From Deefgea rivuli DSM 18356 (GTDB lineage Bacteria > Pseudomonadota > Gammaproteobacteria > Burkholderiales > Chitinibacteraceae), in contig NZ_KK211081.1 in NCBI RefSeq assembly GCF_000620145.1, positions 186,001 through 250,000 on the forward strand: a DNA stretch of 64,000 bases, written 5' to 3'. This document shows, in pieces, positions 55,393-64,000 of this stretch. The position numbers and the translations under genes are program-made. The notes under the pieces are model-generated. The model was not told where the DNA came from and did no database searches. It saw only the letters and a list, made by a program, of their open reading frames with translations. Within the stretch, counting starts at the first letter, position 1; each line of letters starts with the position of its first letter.

Positions 55393-56138
55393 ATTGACTT
55401 ATACTCTGTGACGCGCTGCAATTTGCAGCAAGTTGTAGCCGCTTTAAGTCTCAAACTAAAACGACTTAAAGACTGGGGCAGCAACGCAATTTAGGTATTG
55501 ATGAAAAAATACTGCTAAATTGCCCGTGGTGAGGCTTTGTTAAAAAGCGCACCACCGATCTGAATACGCATTCCGCTCTTAGTCCGCTAGCTCAGCCTCA
55601 CAAGCTGACGAATTCTTTCCCGCCGTAGATAAAACATTTTTATCTACCGACCTCTAAATTATTGGGGCTGTTGCGCGGGGCTCGTCATGCCAGAGAGGTT
55701 ACGCCGGAACAAGAACCGGAGAACGGTTATAACGCTCACCGTCGTTCAAGTGTTTATGCAAAAAGTTTCCAACGCGGCGTAGCGAATGCAGACCGTACTT
55801 CTATGTACGGCAGCCGCTACAACGATGCTGGAGAACCTTGACCAGACAAACTTGAACAAGCAGCGATGGTAATTGATTTATCACATTAGTGCACTGACCG
55901 GATTGATTCACCCTGAGTTGTCTAACACAAAGAAACTTGGGGTATAGCTAGACAGACCTTGTATTGATTATTGTGGAGAACGATACCCAGTTCCTAAGCC
56001 GCTACACTTAGCCATTTAATTTATCTCCCACAAATTCACAGAATTTGCGCCTGATAAAATGGCGATTGTCACGCCGAACTGACGTCTTCATCACCCTGTT
56101 TTCGCCATCAATCCGAGCGGTGCGCGCCGGAGCCCTAC
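55393..56138 (+). promoter_or_regulatory. Long, structured intergenic region and rne leader
   Basis: 746 bases separate rluC and rne. Perfect or near-perfect stems include GTGGTG/CACCAC with an inner GCTTT/AAAGC (55528-55558), GTAGATAAAA/TTTTATCTAC (55625-55634 with 55638-55647) and the family 2 palindrome at 55744-55857. No protein-coding frame is convincing and I recognise no known RNA. A long structured 5' region fits autoregulation of rne by RNase E, as known in E. coli, but that is inference. Confidence 0.55.
55744..55857. repeat. Family 2-related palindromic repeat in the rne leader (diverged copy C)
   Basis: GTTCAAG (55744-55750) and CTTGAAC (55851-55857) close the element. The centre is the perfect stem CCGTAC/GTACGG (55793-55798 with 55805-55810). 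Read on the minus strand it shares GCATCGTTGT, GTAC-loop-GTAC, CTGC, a TTCG/ACGCC block and AACTTTTTGC with the copies at 36399 and 63202. Confidence 0.6.
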
Positions 56139-58958
56139 ATGAAGCGCATGCTATTTAATGCAACACAAGCTGAAGAGCTACGTGTTGCCATCGTCGACGG
56201 TCAAAAACTCATCGACCTCGACATCGAAACCGTTGGCAAAGAACAACGTAAATCCAATATTTACAAAGGCGTCATTACCCGCATCGAGCCTTCGCTTGAA
56301 GCGTGTTTCGTCGACTACGGCTGCGACCGTCACGGTTTCTTGCCATTTAAAGAAATTGCTCGCTCGTACATGGGCGACGGCGAAGGCGGCCGTGGCCGCG
56401 TTGCTGGCAATCTATCTGAAGGCCAAGAAGTTATCGTTCAAGTCGAAAAAGACGAACGTGGCAACAAAGGCGCAGCCCTCACCACTTACATCAGCCTAGC
56501 CGGTCGTTATTTGGTCTTGATGCCAAACAACCCACGTGGCGGCGGTGTTTCTCGCCGTATCGAAGGCGAAGAACGCAATGAATTGCGCGCCGCGATGGAC
56601 CAACTTGATACGCCAGTCGGCACCAGCCTGATCGCCCGTACTGCAGCCATTGGCCGCAACGCCGAAGAATTGCAATGGGATTTGTCTTACCTCTTGCAAC
56701 TATGGCGCGCTATTGAAGATGCTGCAGCTGGCGAAAAAGACGCCGACGGCAAAGCCAAAGGCAAAACTGGCGCATTCTTGATCTATCAAGAATCCAGCCT
56801 TGTGATCCGCGCAATCCGTGATTACTTCCAGCCGGACATCGGTGAATTGCTCATCGATAAGCACGATATTTACGAGCAAGCTCAGCAGTTTATGGCACAC
56901 GTGATGCCCGGCAGCGCGCATAAAGTAAAATTCTATCAAGACGACGTTCCGCTGTTTTCACGCTTCCAAATCGAACACCAAATCGAAACCGCTTACTCAC
57001 GTGAAGTGAGCTTGCCATCGGGCGGCGCAATCGTACTGGATCGCACCGAAGCTTTGTGGTCGATTGACGTGAACTCGGCCAAAGCGACACGCGGCGGCGA
57101 TATCGAAGAAACTGCAGTACGTACCAACCTTGAAGCGGCCGATGAAATCGCCCGTCAAATGCGTTTGCGCGACGTCGGTGGTTTGATCGTCATCGATTTT
57201 ATCGATATGGAAAATCCGAAAAACCAACGCGAAGTTGAAAACCGCGTTCGTGAAGCGTTGCATCACGACCGAGCTCGCGTACAAACCGGCAAAATCAGCC
57301 GTTTCGGCCTGCTTGAACTTTCACGTCAACGCTTGCAACCTTCGCTTGAAGAAACCAGCCACATGGCATGCCCACGCTGCCACGGCACCGGTTTCATTCG
57401 CGGTATCGAATCTTCTGCATTGCACATCTTGCGCATCATCCAAGAAGAGGCAATGAAAGAAAACACCGGCGCAATCCACGCGCAAGTGCCAGTCGATGTT
57501 GCGACATTCTTGCTCAATGAAAAACGCGCGGAATTATTTGCCGTTGAAGATCGCCTCAAAGTTGGCGTAATTTTGATTCCAAATACGCATTTGGAAACCC
57601 CAAACTACAGCATCACACGCTTGCGTCATGATGATGTGAATCAGCTGGAAGAAATCGTACCGTCGTATCGCATGGTGGAACAACCAACAGACGAAGGTTA
57701 CCAACCAGCAAAAGCCAAAGAAGAACAAGCCAAACGCCAAGAAGCTGCAGTGAAAGGCATTACGCCATCACAACCTGCACCAGCGACTTCAGAACGCGTC
57801 GCTCGCGCACCAGTTAGCGCAGCCGCAAGCCCATCACTATGGCAGAAAATTGTGTCTTGGTTTAGCCCTGCGCCAGCAGAAGTCAAAGTTGAAGAAACTA
57901 AACCTGCCGCACGCCCACCACAACGTGGCCGTAACGATCAGCGCCGTGGTCGCAACGAAGCACGTCCTGAAGGTGGTCGCGAACAAAGTCGTGAACGTAG
58001 TGATCGCAATGGTCGTGGCAGTAAACCACGTATCGAAGAAGATCTACAAAAACAGCAAGCACCGCGCCCAGAAAAAGCGGAACGTCCAGAACGCGCCGAG
58101 CGTCCAGAGCGTCAACCGCGCCCAGAACGCGCACCACGCACTGAACGTGCACCGCGCAATGAGCAACGCAGCGAAACACTAAAAGCGGATCTGGCTGCAG
58201 TGACTACAGCGCCGGAACTCCTGACAGCAGCGCAGCAAGCCGATGGCAATAGCGAAACTCGTAGCCGTCGTCGTCGCGGTCGTCGTGATCGTCGTGACCG
58301 CAATGATGTAGAGAGCACTGTAACGATAGAAAACAGCGTTGCAACAGAAGTCGTTGCTAGCACAGTAGTAGAAGTCAGCAGCCCAGCACCAAGTGTAGTC
58401 GTTGCTGAAGTGGCGCAAGTTGTTGCCACCGTTGCCGAGCCCGTTGTTGCGACTGTAATACCGGCAGTGGCACCTGCTGTAGTAGCCGAAGCAGTTGTTA
58501 GCGAAGCTCCGGCAGCTATCGCGGTTGAAGTTGCCGTTGTAACTCCAGCACCGGCAGTTGTAACGCCGGTGATTACTGAGGCACCTACAGCAGTGGCCGA
58601 AGCAGCACCAAGCATTGCAGTTGCAGCACCAAAGCCAGTTGCGCTTGAAATTGCATCGCCAGAAAGCGTCGGCTTGCAACAAGTGGCAACTCGCCAGTCA
58701 GCCAATGATGTCGCAGCTACGCAAGCAGACGGCAATGACTCGACTCGCCGCCGTCGCAGCACTCAAGCAAAACCAACGGCCAGCATCGAAGCCGTTGCCT
58801 TGCAAATGGTTGAAACCGTGAGTACTACAACGGTCGTAGCTGAAGTTGAAATTGCACCTGCTAAAGCGACTCGCCGACGCAAAGATCTTTCCGCAAATGC
58901 CACTGCGGAAAATACGAGCGCTGAGCCACTCGCCCAGATCGAAACGCATCAGCCTTAA
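56139..58958 (+). CDS. rne: Ribonuclease E
   Basis: 939-residue endoribonuclease, the core of RNA decay and processing. The N-terminal catalytic half is complete: S1 domain (about 37-120, [20 protein letters not shown]), 5' sensor, RNase H-like and DNase I-like parts with the metal-binding Asp310 (WSIDVNSAK) and Asp353 (VIDFIDM), and the zinc link Cys411/Cys414 (CPRCHGTG). The C-terminal half (about 570-939) is low in complexity. It has Arg/Glu/Pro-rich RNA-binding stretches ([10 protein letters not shown]-type repeats near 645-680), an Arg-rich [12 protein letters not shown] block near 710, then a long Ala/Val/Pro tract. This is the unstructured scaffold that binds partners, typical of beta-type RNase E. 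Confidence 0.96.
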   Translation: MKRMLFNATQAEELRVAIVDGQKLIDLDIETVGKEQRKSNIYKGVITRIEPSLEACFVDYGCDRHGFLPFKEIARSYMGDGEGGRGRVAGNLSEGQEVIVQVEKDERGNKGAALTTYISLAGRYLVLMPNNPRGGGVSRRIEGEERNELRAAMDQLDTPVGTSLIARTAAIGRNAEELQWDLSYLLQLWRAIEDAAAGEKDADGKAKGKTGAFLIYQESSLVIRAIRDYFQPDIGELLIDKHDIYEQAQQFMAHVMPGSAHKVKFYQDDVPLFSRFQIEHQIETAYSREVSLPSGGAIVLDRTEALWSIDVNSAKATRGGDIEETAVRTNLEAADEIARQMRLRDVGGLIVIDFIDMENPKNQREVENRVREALHHDRARVQTGKISRFGLLELSRQRLQPSLEETSHMACPRCHGTGFIRGIESSALHILRIIQEEAMKENTGAIHAQVPVDVATFLLNEKRAELFAVEDRLKVGVILIPNTHLETPNYSITRLRHDDVNQLEEIVPSYRMVEQPTDEGYQPAKAKEEQAKRQEAAVKGITPSQPAPATSERVARAPVSAAASPSLWQKIVSWFSPAPAEVKVEETKPAARPPQRGRNDQRRGRNEARPEGGREQSRERSDRNGRGSKPRIEEDLQKQQAPRPEKAERPERAERPERQPRPERAPRTERAPRNEQRSETLKADLAAVTTAPELLTAAQQADGNSETRSRRRRGRRDRRDRNDVESTVTIENSVATEVVASTVVEVSSPAPSVVVAEVAQVVATVAEPVVATVIPAVAPAVVAEAVVSEAPAAIAVEVAVVTPAPAVVTPVITEAPTAVAEAAPSIAVAAPKPVALEIASPESVGLQQVATRQSANDVAATQADGNDSTRRRRSTQAKPTASIEAVALQMVETVSTTTVVAEVEIAPAKATRRRKDLSANATAENTSAEPLAQIETHQP

Positions 58959-58993
58959 TGTGCTGCTTTTTATGATGTAAGCAGTGCAGCATT

Positions 58994-59030
58994 TTCAAAA
59001 ACCGCATTCAGCAATGAATGCGGTTTTTTT
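58994..59030 (+). terminator. Terminator of rne
   Basis: Stem AAAACCGCATTCA/TGAATGCGGTTTT with a four-base loop and a run of Ts, 40 bases after the stop. Confidence 0.9.
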
Positions 59031-59114
59031 ATGCTTTGCAACTGGCATACTGATATAGCGTGTTCTAGTATGACTAAGGCTTGGCCGATAAAAAATAGAC
59101 TGGGAGCAACACGA

Positions 59115-59939
59115 ATGAAACTCGAAGAAGTCTTTGAACAAACACATAAACTACCCACCATCCCCAAAGTAGTTCAAGAACTCATTGATAGCTTTAGTAA
59201 CGAAGATATCGACATCGATACCATCGCAAAAAAAATCGCACAAGATCAAGTCATTACGGCCAAAGTGCTCCGCTTAGCCAACTCAGCCCACTTTGGCGCT
59301 AGCCGCCAAATTGGTTCGGTTCAAGAAGCCGTCGTTGTACTGGGTTTTAATACCGTACGTACTTTAGTCGTGGCGTCTGGGATTACCGGTGCTTTCGTTG
59401 CCACACCCGGCTTTGATCGCAAAGCATTTTGGAAGCAAAGTCTTGCCGTAGCGACAATCAATAAATGGCTGGCTAAGCAAGCCAAAGTCAATGGTGAAGT
59501 CGCCTTCACTTGCGGCATGGTGCACAATATTGGCGAAATGCTGATTCACATCGTTTCACCCGAAATTGCGATTAAAATCGATAAATTCGTAGAAAGTGGC
59601 GGTGATCGTGTCGCCCTCGAAGATAATAATATCGGCTTTGATTATGTGATGGTGGGTGAAGAATTAGCGCGGCGCTGGAACTTCCCAAGCGAAATTCAAC
59701 AAGCCATCAAATTTCAAAATAACCCGACCGCACAAACACCGAACGACAAACTAACCGCCCTGCTCTTTCTCTCAAAACTGATTGCAACACTGCAAGCGGA
59801 TAAAGCCACAATCGAAGAGATTTCTGAAAAAATGCCAGAAAACATTCTTGAAATCATCGGCATTAGTAAAGAAAGCCTCAACACAAAACTGAATGAGCTT
59901 TCAGAGCTATCAAGCGGAATGGAAGAAATAATTGGCTAA
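59115..59939 (+). CDS. HDOD-domain signalling protein
   Basis: 274-residue cytoplasmic protein consisting of one HDOD domain. The start at 59115 has GGGAG about eight bases upstream; the frame opens earlier inside the rne terminator region and that part is not credible. The family features LPTIPKVVQELID, a run of helices with VLRLANSAHFG and VLGFNTVRTLVVA, and CGMVHNIGEMLIHI in the position of the HD motif are visible. HDOD proteins lack the full catalytic HD pair and act as signalling or binding modules, often in c-di-GMP or stress circuits. The partner is not known. Confidence 0.88.
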   Translation: MKLEEVFEQTHKLPTIPKVVQELIDSFSNEDIDIDTIAKKIAQDQVITAKVLRLANSAHFGASRQIGSVQEAVVVLGFNTVRTLVVASGITGAFVATPGFDRKAFWKQSLAVATINKWLAKQAKVNGEVAFTCGMVHNIGEMLIHIVSPEIAIKIDKFVESGGDRVALEDNNIGFDYVMVGEELARRWNFPSEIQQAIKFQNNPTAQTPNDKLTALLFLSKLIATLQADKATIEEISEKMPENILEIIGISKESLNTKLNELSELSSGMEEIIG

Positions 59940-60052
59940 TTAATTTCTTCACTGAAATTCAGTCAAACGCTTGATCTGAAATAGGGAAAGACCTGATTAT
60001 CTTGTGTACAAAAGCTTACTAGGATCAAGGGCGGCATGGGTTGTATGTCGTA

Positions 60053-60058
60053 TATAAT
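60053..60058 (+). promoter_or_regulatory. Candidate -10 element for the ABC transporter genes
   Basis: A perfect TATAAT lies 51 bases before the binding-protein start. No good -35 is found 16-18 bases upstream, so an activator may be needed. Confidence 0.4.
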
Positions 60059-60109
60059 ACGCTCCCATTTCTGCCCTTTTTCGTTTCCAAGCTGGAGAGA
60101 CACAATAAA

Positions 60110-60862
60110 ATGACTACAAAAAAACTAGGTCTAATCGCGAGCGTGATTTTTGCTGGGCTCCTGTTCAATACGAATGCCAATGCGGCAAAAGTGTATCAAG
60201 TAGCCACCGATGCAGCCTACGCACCGTTTGAATCACTCAATAACAAAAAAGAAGTAGTCGGCTTTAGTGTGGATATTCTCGAAGCGATTGCCAAAAAAAG
60301 CGGCATGAAAGTCAAATTCATCAATACGCCATGGGAAGGCATTTTCCTCACACTGGCCACTGGTGATCGCGATATGGTGATCTCTTCAGTCACCATCACG
60401 CCAGAACGCAAGCAATCAATGGATTTCTCTGATCCTTACTTTGAAGCCAAGCAACTCATCGCCGTCAGTAAAAATAGCAAAGTCAGCAAATTTGCGGATC
60501 TAAAAACACTGAGAGTCGGCGTGCAAACGGGTACAACTGGCGATGAAGTCGTGCAAAAATTGCAAGGCAAAACCAGCCCAAATATCAAACGCTTTGAATC
60601 TACTCCACTCGCACTCAAAGAACTGGAAAACGGCGGTGTTGATGCCGTAGTGGCTGACAATGGTGTGGTCGTGAACTTCGCGTCCAACAACCCAAATTCC
60701 AAATTAAAAATCATCGATGATGCGACTTTTGCCAAAGAGTATTACGGCATTGCCGTCAAGAAAGGCAATAAAGCAGTCCTCGAACAAATCAATAAAGGCC
60801 TCGCTGCAATTAAAGCCGATGGCACTTACGATAAAATCTATAACAAACATTTCGGTAAATAA
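60110..60862 (+). CDS. Amino-acid ABC transporter periplasmic binding protein
   Basis: 250-residue exported protein of the polar amino-acid binding family (SBP type 3). The signal peptide is MTTKKLGLIASVIFAGLLFN...NANA. The start was moved to 60110 because GGAGAG precedes it and it gives a normal signal peptide. The mature part shows YQVATDAAYAPFE, GFSVDILEAIAKKSG, GDRDMVISSVTITPERKQ and VGVQTGTTGDE, typical of glutamine/arginine-type binding proteins. The exact ligand cannot be read. The permease gene follows after two hairpins. Confidence 0.92.
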   Translation: MTTKKLGLIASVIFAGLLFNTNANAAKVYQVATDAAYAPFESLNNKKEVVGFSVDILEAIAKKSGMKVKFINTPWEGIFLTLATGDRDMVISSVTITPERKQSMDFSDPYFEAKQLIAVSKNSKVSKFADLKTLRVGVQTGTTGDEVVQKLQGKTSPNIKRFESTPLALKELENGGVDAVVADNGVVVNFASNNPNSKLKIIDDATFAKEYYGIAVKKGNKAVLEQINKGLAAIKADGTYDKIYNKHFGK

Positions 60863-60882
60863 GCCAAGCAACTGCCAACGCA

Positions 60883-60915
60883 CTGGATTGATCAATTTTT
60901 AATTGATCAATCCAG
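60883..60915 (+). other. Perfect 15-base hairpin between binding protein and permease
   Basis: CTGGATTGATCAATT (60883-60897) and AATTGATCAATCCAG (60901-60915) pair exactly around TTT. It is a likely mRNA-stabilising barrier at the 3' end of the binding-protein message. Confidence 0.75.
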
Positions 60916-60929
60916 TATGAATGCCCGAT

Positions 60930-60962
60930 AGAAGCGCACCGCTAGCGGACGCGCTTCTTTTT
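60930..60962 (+). terminator. Internal terminator before the permease gene
   Basis: AGAAGCGC/GCGCTTCT (60930-60937 with 60951-60958) encloses CCGC/GCGG and is followed by a run of Ts. It lies 27 bases before the permease ATG and should lower permease expression. Confidence 0.78.
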
Positions 60963-60988
60963 ACTTGAGCTTTGAAATAGGTATCCGC

Positions 60989-61786
60989 ATGGATTTCATC
61001 ACATTCTGGACGCAAATCCAGCACGCAGTGCCATTGCTCGACAATTTCCAGCTGCAAATTGTCTGGGAATACCGCGAACTATTTATCGACGGCGCCAAAA
61101 TGACGCTGGGCATTACTTTAATCGCCGTCGTCCTGGGGACTTTAATTGGCTTATTTGCCGGAATCGCCCGTCTTGCCGAAGTAAAGCACGGCATCTGGAA
61201 ATACCCCGTTAAATTATTTTTACGTTGGCCAGCCACCGCCTACGTCACATTTTTCCGTGGCACCCCACTATTTGTGCAAATCTTGCTCACCCATTTTGCC
61301 GTGATGCCTTTGCTGGTGCATCCAGACAATGGACTCTTGCTCAGCGGTGAAATGGCCGCCACCTTACGCCAAGACTATGGCGCATTTTTATCTGGTCTAG
61401 TCGCGCTCACGCTCAATGCCGGTGCTTACATTACCGAGATTTTCCGTGCGGGGATTCAGTCGATTGCTAAAGGCCAGTTTGAAGCTTCACGCTCACTCGG
61501 TATGAGCTACGGCCAGACCATGCGCCACGTGATTATTCCACAAGCTTTTCGCCGGATGCTGCCACCACTCGGTAACGAAGCGATTATGCTGGTCAAAGAC
61601 AGCTCGCTGGTTTCGGCTATCGGCTTGGCCGAACTGGCCTATGCCGCACGTACGGTCGCCGGAGCGTATTCGCGCTACTGGGAGCCCTATCTGACCATTT
61701 CATTTATCTATCTGATTATGACTTTAGTGCTCGCTGCTGGTGTCAATCATCTAGAAAAACGCTACCAACAAAGCGGCGGCGTTTAA
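60989..61786 (+). CDS. Amino-acid ABC transporter permease
   Basis: 265-residue inner-membrane permease of the HisM/GlnP type. The ATG at 60989 follows a TAGG site; the TTG-initiated extension is not supported. Membrane segments begin near residue 45. The family motifs TFFRGTPLFVQILL, LTLNAGAYITEIFRAGIQSI, the coupling-helix EASRSLGMSYGQTMRHVIIPQA and NEAIMLVKDSSL are present. It should form a homodimer with a GlnQ-type ATPase, but no ATPase gene follows; the next gene is ugd on the other strand. Confidence 0.92.
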   Translation: MDFITFWTQIQHAVPLLDNFQLQIVWEYRELFIDGAKMTLGITLIAVVLGTLIGLFAGIARLAEVKHGIWKYPVKLFLRWPATAYVTFFRGTPLFVQILLTHFAVMPLLVHPDNGLLLSGEMAATLRQDYGAFLSGLVALTLNAGAYITEIFRAGIQSIAKGQFEASRSLGMSYGQTMRHVIIPQAFRRMLPPLGNEAIMLVKDSSLVSAIGLAELAYAARTVAGAYSRYWEPYLTISFIYLIMTLVLAAGVNHLEKRYQQSGGV

Positions 61787-61789
61787 CAA

Positions 61790-61820
61790 AAAAAACCACC
61801 GATAGTTCGGTGGTTTTTTT
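61790..61820. terminator. Bidirectional terminator between the permease and ugd
   Basis: CCACCGA/TCGGTGG stem with As on the left and seven Ts on the right. It serves the permease on the plus strand and ugd on the minus strand. Confidence 0.88.
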
Positions 61821-61847
61821 ACATTAATAGTCATTTCAAAAAGATGC

Positions 61848-63188
61848 TTAGATCGATTGTCTAATCTGAGCCCGACCAATCGGGTAATACTCAAATCCCT
61901 CTTTGGCAACCCGCTGCGGTTCAAATAAATTGCGCCCATCAAAGATAATTGGCGTCCGCAGCAGTGCTTTAATGGCATCGAAATCTGGGCTGCGAAACGC
62001 CTTCCATTCGGTCACAATCACCAAGGCATCCGCATTGCTGAGCACTTCTTTCGGGCTATCACCATAGGTTAGCCCTTCCCAGCCGGGCATCACACGCTGC
62101 GCCTCATGAATGGCCACCGGATCATGTGCCGCCACGGTTGCACCCTGTTGCAGCAAATATTCGATCAACACTCTGCTCGGCGCATCGCGCATATCATCCG
62201 TATTGGGCTTAAACGCCAATCCCCAGAGCGCAAAATGTTTGCCGCTTAAATTCGTGCCAAAACGCTGCACAATTTTATTCACCAGTACCGATTTTTGCGC
62301 TTGATTCGCTTGCTCAACCGCATCAATGACGCGCAAATTGATGCCTACCTCTTGAGCGCTACGCTGCAAAGCCTGCACGTCTTTTGGGAAACACGAACCA
62401 CCATAACCCACGCCAGGATATAAAAAATCATAACCAATCCGTGGGTCTGAACCGATTCCTTTACGCACCAACTCAATATCTGCGCCCATCAATTCAGACA
62501 AATTGGCCAGCTCATTCATAAATGAGATCCGCGTCGCCAGCATCGCATTCGCCGCGTATTTGGTCAGCTCTGCCGAGCGCACATCCATAAATAAAATTCG
62601 GTCATGGTTACGCACCAATGGCGCATATAGCGAATTCATTAAATCTTTTGCCGTATCGTCCTCAGTGCCGATAACGATGCGATCTGGACGCATAAAGTCT
62701 TCGATCGCCGCGCCCTCTTTTAAAAACTCAGGATTAGAAACCAAAGCAAAACTAATCGCCGCGCCGCGCTGTGCTAATTCATGCCGAATTGCGGCCTGTA
62801 CTTTATCGCCCGTTCCTACTGGAACCGTTGATTTATCAACAATCACTTTATAGCCATTCATATGGCGGCCAATATTGCGCGCCGCAGCCAATACATAAGT
62901 TAAATCAGCCGAACCATCTTCATCAGCAGGTGTTCCGACAGCAATAAATTGAATCGTGCCATGCGCCACGGCTTCGGCGACATCGGTGGTAAAGCGCAAG
63001 CGACCCGCTGCGGCATTACGCTTGAGCATTTCTTCTAGGCCTGGCTCGAAAATTGGTATGCCGCCGTCTTGCAGCAACTGAATTTTGACGGCATCCACAT
63101 CCAGACACAGCACATCATTGCCATATTCCGCCAAACAGGTTCCCGTTACCAAGCCAACATAACCCGAACCAATGACCGTCACTTTCAT
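61848..63188 (-). CDS. ugd: UDP-glucose 6-dehydrogenase
   Basis: 446-residue NAD-dependent enzyme that oxidises UDP-glucose to UDP-glucuronate. The N-terminal Rossmann motif is [21 protein letters not shown], followed by [24 protein letters not shown] and the central helix. The catalytic Cys is in [16 protein letters not shown]. The C-terminal domain has [13 protein letters not shown] and [12 protein letters not shown]-glucuronate is a common precursor for exopolysaccharide and for lipid A modification, so it may serve the polysaccharide locus at the left end of the window, but it is 50 kb away. A family 2 repeat lies just upstream. Confidence 0.96.
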   Translation of the reverse strand: MKVTVIGSGYVGLVTGTCLAEYGNDVLCLDVDAVKIQLLQDGGIPIFEPGLEEMLKRNAAAGRLRFTTDVAEAVAHGTIQFIAVGTPADEDGSADLTYVLAAARNIGRHMNGYKVIVDKSTVPVGTGDKVQAAIRHELAQRGAAISFALVSNPEFLKEGAAIEDFMRPDRIVIGTEDDTAKDLMNSLYAPLVRNHDRILFMDVRSAELTKYAANAMLATRISFMNELANLSELMGADIELVRKGIGSDPRIGYDFLYPGVGYGGSCFPKDVQALQRSAQEVGINLRVIDAVEQANQAQKSVLVNKIVQRFGTNLSGKHFALWGLAFKPNTDDMRDAPSRVLIEYLLQQGATVAAHDPVAIHEAQRVMPGWEGLTYGDSPKEVLSNADALVIVTEWKAFRSPDFDAIKALLRTPIIFDGRNLFEPQRVAKEGFEYYPIGRAQIRQSI

Positions 63189-63201
63189 TTAAATAATCCA
63201 A

Positions 63202-63327
63202 TTAAGTAGATAAGCAAAAGTTTTGGCCTAAGGCCACCCAGTCTTGCATCGTTGTCTCGCCTTGCCGTACTAAATGTACAGCCCGTGGCTTCGACGCCTT
63301 GCCATAAAAATTTTGCACGAGTACTTA
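63202..63327. repeat. Family 2 palindromic repeat, copy B (fills most of gap 63189-63517)
   Basis: The ends TTAAGTAGATAAGCAAAAG and TTTTGCACGAGTACTTA are inverted, the centre is GTAC-loop-GTAC, and 52 bases are identical to copy A at 36409-36460. The remaining 190 bases to 63517 hold no feature I can support. Confidence 0.85.
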
Positions 63328-63517
63328 GATAAATTCGAAATTTGATATAACTTGCAAAGCAAAACGGTAATCGGTAGATCAAACCAGAGCATAAAAACAT
63401 GTATATGGCTGTAGGCTTTATTTTAAGCTGGCTACAAGCCCATACCATAACATACAGCATCGTGATGCTACAAAAACCTTAACGCAGATTGTTTACAATG
63501 ATATGACACAGCATTAA

Positions 63518-63886
63518 TCAGGCGTGCAATACCAACGCCAGTACACGGCGATCCTCTGCAGTGAGCACATTAAAAGTGCGGCACAATGCGCCCGTGTCCA
63601 TCGCATCAAGACCAATGCGTCGAGCAGATAAAGCAGCATAAAGTTGCGGATGCGGAAATTGAATTTTGCTACCTGTGCCTAGCAATACCAGCTCAGGCTC
63701 AAACTCCAGCAAAGCGACAAAATCATCGGCTTGCAAATCAGCAAACGACGTCGGCCGCCATGAATGCACGGCATTGGGCAGCACCAACAAACTCCCCTCA
63801 AAGCGCTCGTCATTAACCTTCACACCGCTGTCGTCGTAACCAGTAAATTGATTCACGTTTTTGGCTTTGGATTGATGTAACTTCAT
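63518..63886 (-). CDS. Mth938-like domain protein (DUF498)
   Basis: 122-residue protein from the ATG at 63886; the frame is open further upstream but the added part has no likeness to the family. It matches the Mth938/DUF498 fold family (human relative NDUFAF3) through FTGYDDSGVKVNDERFEGSLLVLP, FELEPELVLLGTG-like LLEFEPELVLLGTGSKIQFP and the C-terminal GLDAMDTGALCRTFNVL. Bacterial members are of unknown function. The region 63887-64000 upstream holds nothing definite. Confidence 0.85.
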   Translation of the reverse strand: MKLHQSKAKNVNQFTGYDDSGVKVNDERFEGSLLVLPNAVHSWRPTSFADLQADDFVALLEFEPELVLLGTGSKIQFPHPQLYAALSARRIGLDAMDTGALCRTFNVLTAEDRRVLALVLHA

Positions 63887-64000
63887 TTGCGGTAAACCTT
63901 TATAAATTTTCAGAGTAAGTAACAGTACGCAAGTTTTCACGCAAAAACGCAAAGTCGTCGAGTATACAAATCGCCGAACATGCAGCAAGGCCGCATGGGT

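Noticed and set aside
55393-56138. RNase P RNA, 6S RNA or tmRNA in the rne upstream gap
   Set aside because: The conserved core sequences of these RNAs are not present on either strand.
57898-58762. Long minus-strand open frames opposite the rne C-terminal part
   Set aside because: They are by-products of the Arg- and Ala/Val-rich codons on the other strand and give low-complexity peptides.
63185-63460. Open frame of 91 codons on the minus strand upstream of ugd
   Set aside because: It runs through the family 2 palindrome, has no homology I can see, and its composition is that of the repeat.

Overview
The window looks like a chromosomal segment of a free-living, chitin-degrading betaproteobacterium in or near the Neisseriales, family Chitinibacteraceae (Chitinibacter/Deefgea-like). 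This rests on protein resemblance: a beta-type RNase E, a rluC - HAD phosphatase - Rieske - S49 peptidase string next to rne, an ilvE - zinc finger - waaF - aroA string, a secreted two-CBM GH19 chitinase and dense multi-domain signalling. I ran no database search. There is no insertion sequence, prophage or CRISPR array.

Layout. 1-8.8 kb (minus strand) is the edge of an exopolysaccharide locus: a Wzz-like protein, then yjbE, yjbF, yjbG, yjbH, a Wza-like export protein and a second Wzz-like protein that runs off the left end. 8.9-12.8 kb holds an isoaspartyl-methyltransferase-like gene, a TPP riboswitch with thiC, and an outer-membrane protein. 13-19 kb holds rlhA, a rhodanese, a YdcZ-type membrane protein and the chitinase. 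19-25.5 kb holds a cytoplasmic GAF hybrid kinase, rlmD and a lipoprotein zinc protease coupled to a small exported protein. 25.5-33 kb is mostly housekeeping (rnk, ilvE, waaF, aroA, msrB) with small hypothetical genes. 33.2-33.8 kb is a five-tRNA operon (Ser-Arg-Glu-Arg-Glu in transcription order) downstream of lysC. 35-43 kb holds alr, a DedA protein, lplT and an RND efflux adaptor/pump pair.

42.9-51.7 kb is the most unusual block. A membrane hybrid kinase is followed by two TPR paralogues, a TPR hybrid kinase with receiver and HPt, and a receiver-GGDEF diguanylate cyclase. The last four genes overlap by 8-17 bases. I read it as a phosphorelay ending in c-di-GMP synthesis. The two TPR proteins end in what looks like a decayed GGDEF fold. 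51.7-55.4 kb is a tightly overlapping operon rluC - HAD - Rieske - S49 peptidase - orphan motD. 55.4-59 kb is rne behind a very long leader. 59-64 kb holds an HDOD protein, an amino-acid ABC binding protein and permease with no ATPase gene beside them, ugd (which could supply UDP-glucuronate for the polysaccharide) and a Mth938-like protein.

Two families of dispersed palindromic repeats occur between genes. Family 1, built from CACGAAA units, has four copies at 15.1, 28.1, 28.5 and 29.7 kb; three of them fill every junction of ilvE - zinc finger - waaF - aroA. Family 2, about 115-130 bp, has close copies at 36.4 and 63.2 kb and a diverged relative inside the rne leader. Start codons were re-chosen where a Shine-Dalgarno site, signal peptide or family start argued for it.
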